Origin: Symbiodinium natans
Taxonomy: Eukaryota > Sar > Dinophyceae > Suessiales > Symbiodiniaceae
Assembly: GCA_905221605.1 (NCBI GenBank)
Contig: CAJNDS010002766.1
Coordinates: 186,001 to 250,000, forward strand
DNA: 64,000 bases
Reading direction: 5' to 3'
A program made the position numbers and the translations under genes. Positions 63,729 through 64,000 of this stretch are shown piece after piece (within the stretch, counting starts at the first letter, position 1; each line of letters opens with the position of its first letter). The notes below the pieces were generated by a model. That model searched no databases. It had not been told where the DNA came from and was given only the letters and a program-made list of their open reading frames with translations.

Positions 63729-64000
63729 AAGTATGCCGTGCGCCAGGTCCATCTCCGAGGCTCCCCCGCAGCCACCGGTGCCGGGCCTCGCTGGGACGAA
63801 GCTTGGGGATGAGGGAGATTATGTGTAGAGGGACTTTTATCGGGATTACAGGGTTTTATATAGGGTTTATGTAGTGTTTATATAGGCTTTACATCGGGAT
63901 TTGCGGTGTTCATGTAAGGATTGGGCCGGCTATAGGAGGCATCTAGGATGGGCGCTGCTCCGCCAGCAATCCCACACCCACATCTTCGGCGCCCTAGAAC
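63729..64000. other. Diverged copy of the 21.70-kb / 42.56-kb segment
   Basis: Shares GGGCCTCGCTGGGACGAAGC and the following GGGTTTATATAGG-type tract with 21,758-21,930 and 42,622-42,790, in the same order. Suggests a further unit continues beyond the window. Confidence 0.6.

Noticed and set aside
1-64000. tRNA, rRNA or reverse-transcriptase genes
   Set aside because: No cloverleaf, conserved rRNA core or YxDD-type motif was seen on either strand by eye. A covariance or profile search could still find short ones.

Overview
The window looks like nuclear DNA of a protist, most probably a dinoflagellate. Four things point there. Introns repeatedly begin with GC (exon ...AG|GC) as well as GT, and probably once per gene with GA. 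Acceptors are almost always AG|G. (TTTAGGG)n-type telomere-like repeats are scattered throughout. The main gene family (HSWE...IPD, VDYMSL(Y/H)Q, MHLLYAH, RGWC.AE, then ribonuclease-inhibitor-type LRRs) is of a kind I recall from dinoflagellate predicted proteomes. The organism call is inference. I see no rRNA, tRNA, reverse transcriptase or bacterial operon structure.

Layout: the window is a tandem array of three related units of about 21-23 kb: unit 1 (about 1-23,400), unit 2 (about 23,400-44,285) and unit 3 (about 44,285 to the end; its upstream part beyond about 55.5 kb is strongly diverged). Each unit carries one multi-exon gene on the minus strand: gene A (about 17.1 to 2.6 kb), gene B (37.3 to 26.6 kb) and gene C (55.4 to 47.4 kb). 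The first five recognised exons of the three genes have identical lengths (290, 88, 57, 636 and 81 nt). They are followed by a variable number of 84-nt, phase-0 exons that each encode one 28-residue leucine-rich repeat, and by a short terminal exon that carries the stop. Low-coordinate neighbours in each unit are a degenerate CCCTAA-like array, a conserved 18-bp-stem hairpin, and a pair of paralogous small exons (DVKDEP and KGEP types) of an unrecognised minus-strand gene.

Between gene 5' ends and the next unit (17.2-23.4 kb, 37.4-44.3 kb) lie conserved blocks with possible N-terminal exons, GA microsatellites, a CCCGAAAAGT minisatellite and small ORFs of unknown meaning. Unit 1 also holds a near-identical 3.6-kb internal tandem duplication (7.3-9.9 kb vs 11.1-13.4 kb) that adds LRR exons. 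The right end (57.4-59.8 kb) is a TAGATA/AT microsatellite followed by an extremely C-rich minisatellite region with a 100-N assembly gap. The last 300 bases again resemble the 21.7-kb and 42.5-kb segments, so the array probably continues.

Taken together, the locus looks like an expanding, receptor-like multigene cluster whose LRR tails vary by exon duplication. Function is unknown; an immune or recognition role is only an analogy to LRR receptors elsewhere. Exon boundaries were placed by eye from splice motifs and three-way comparison, and no transcript data were available.
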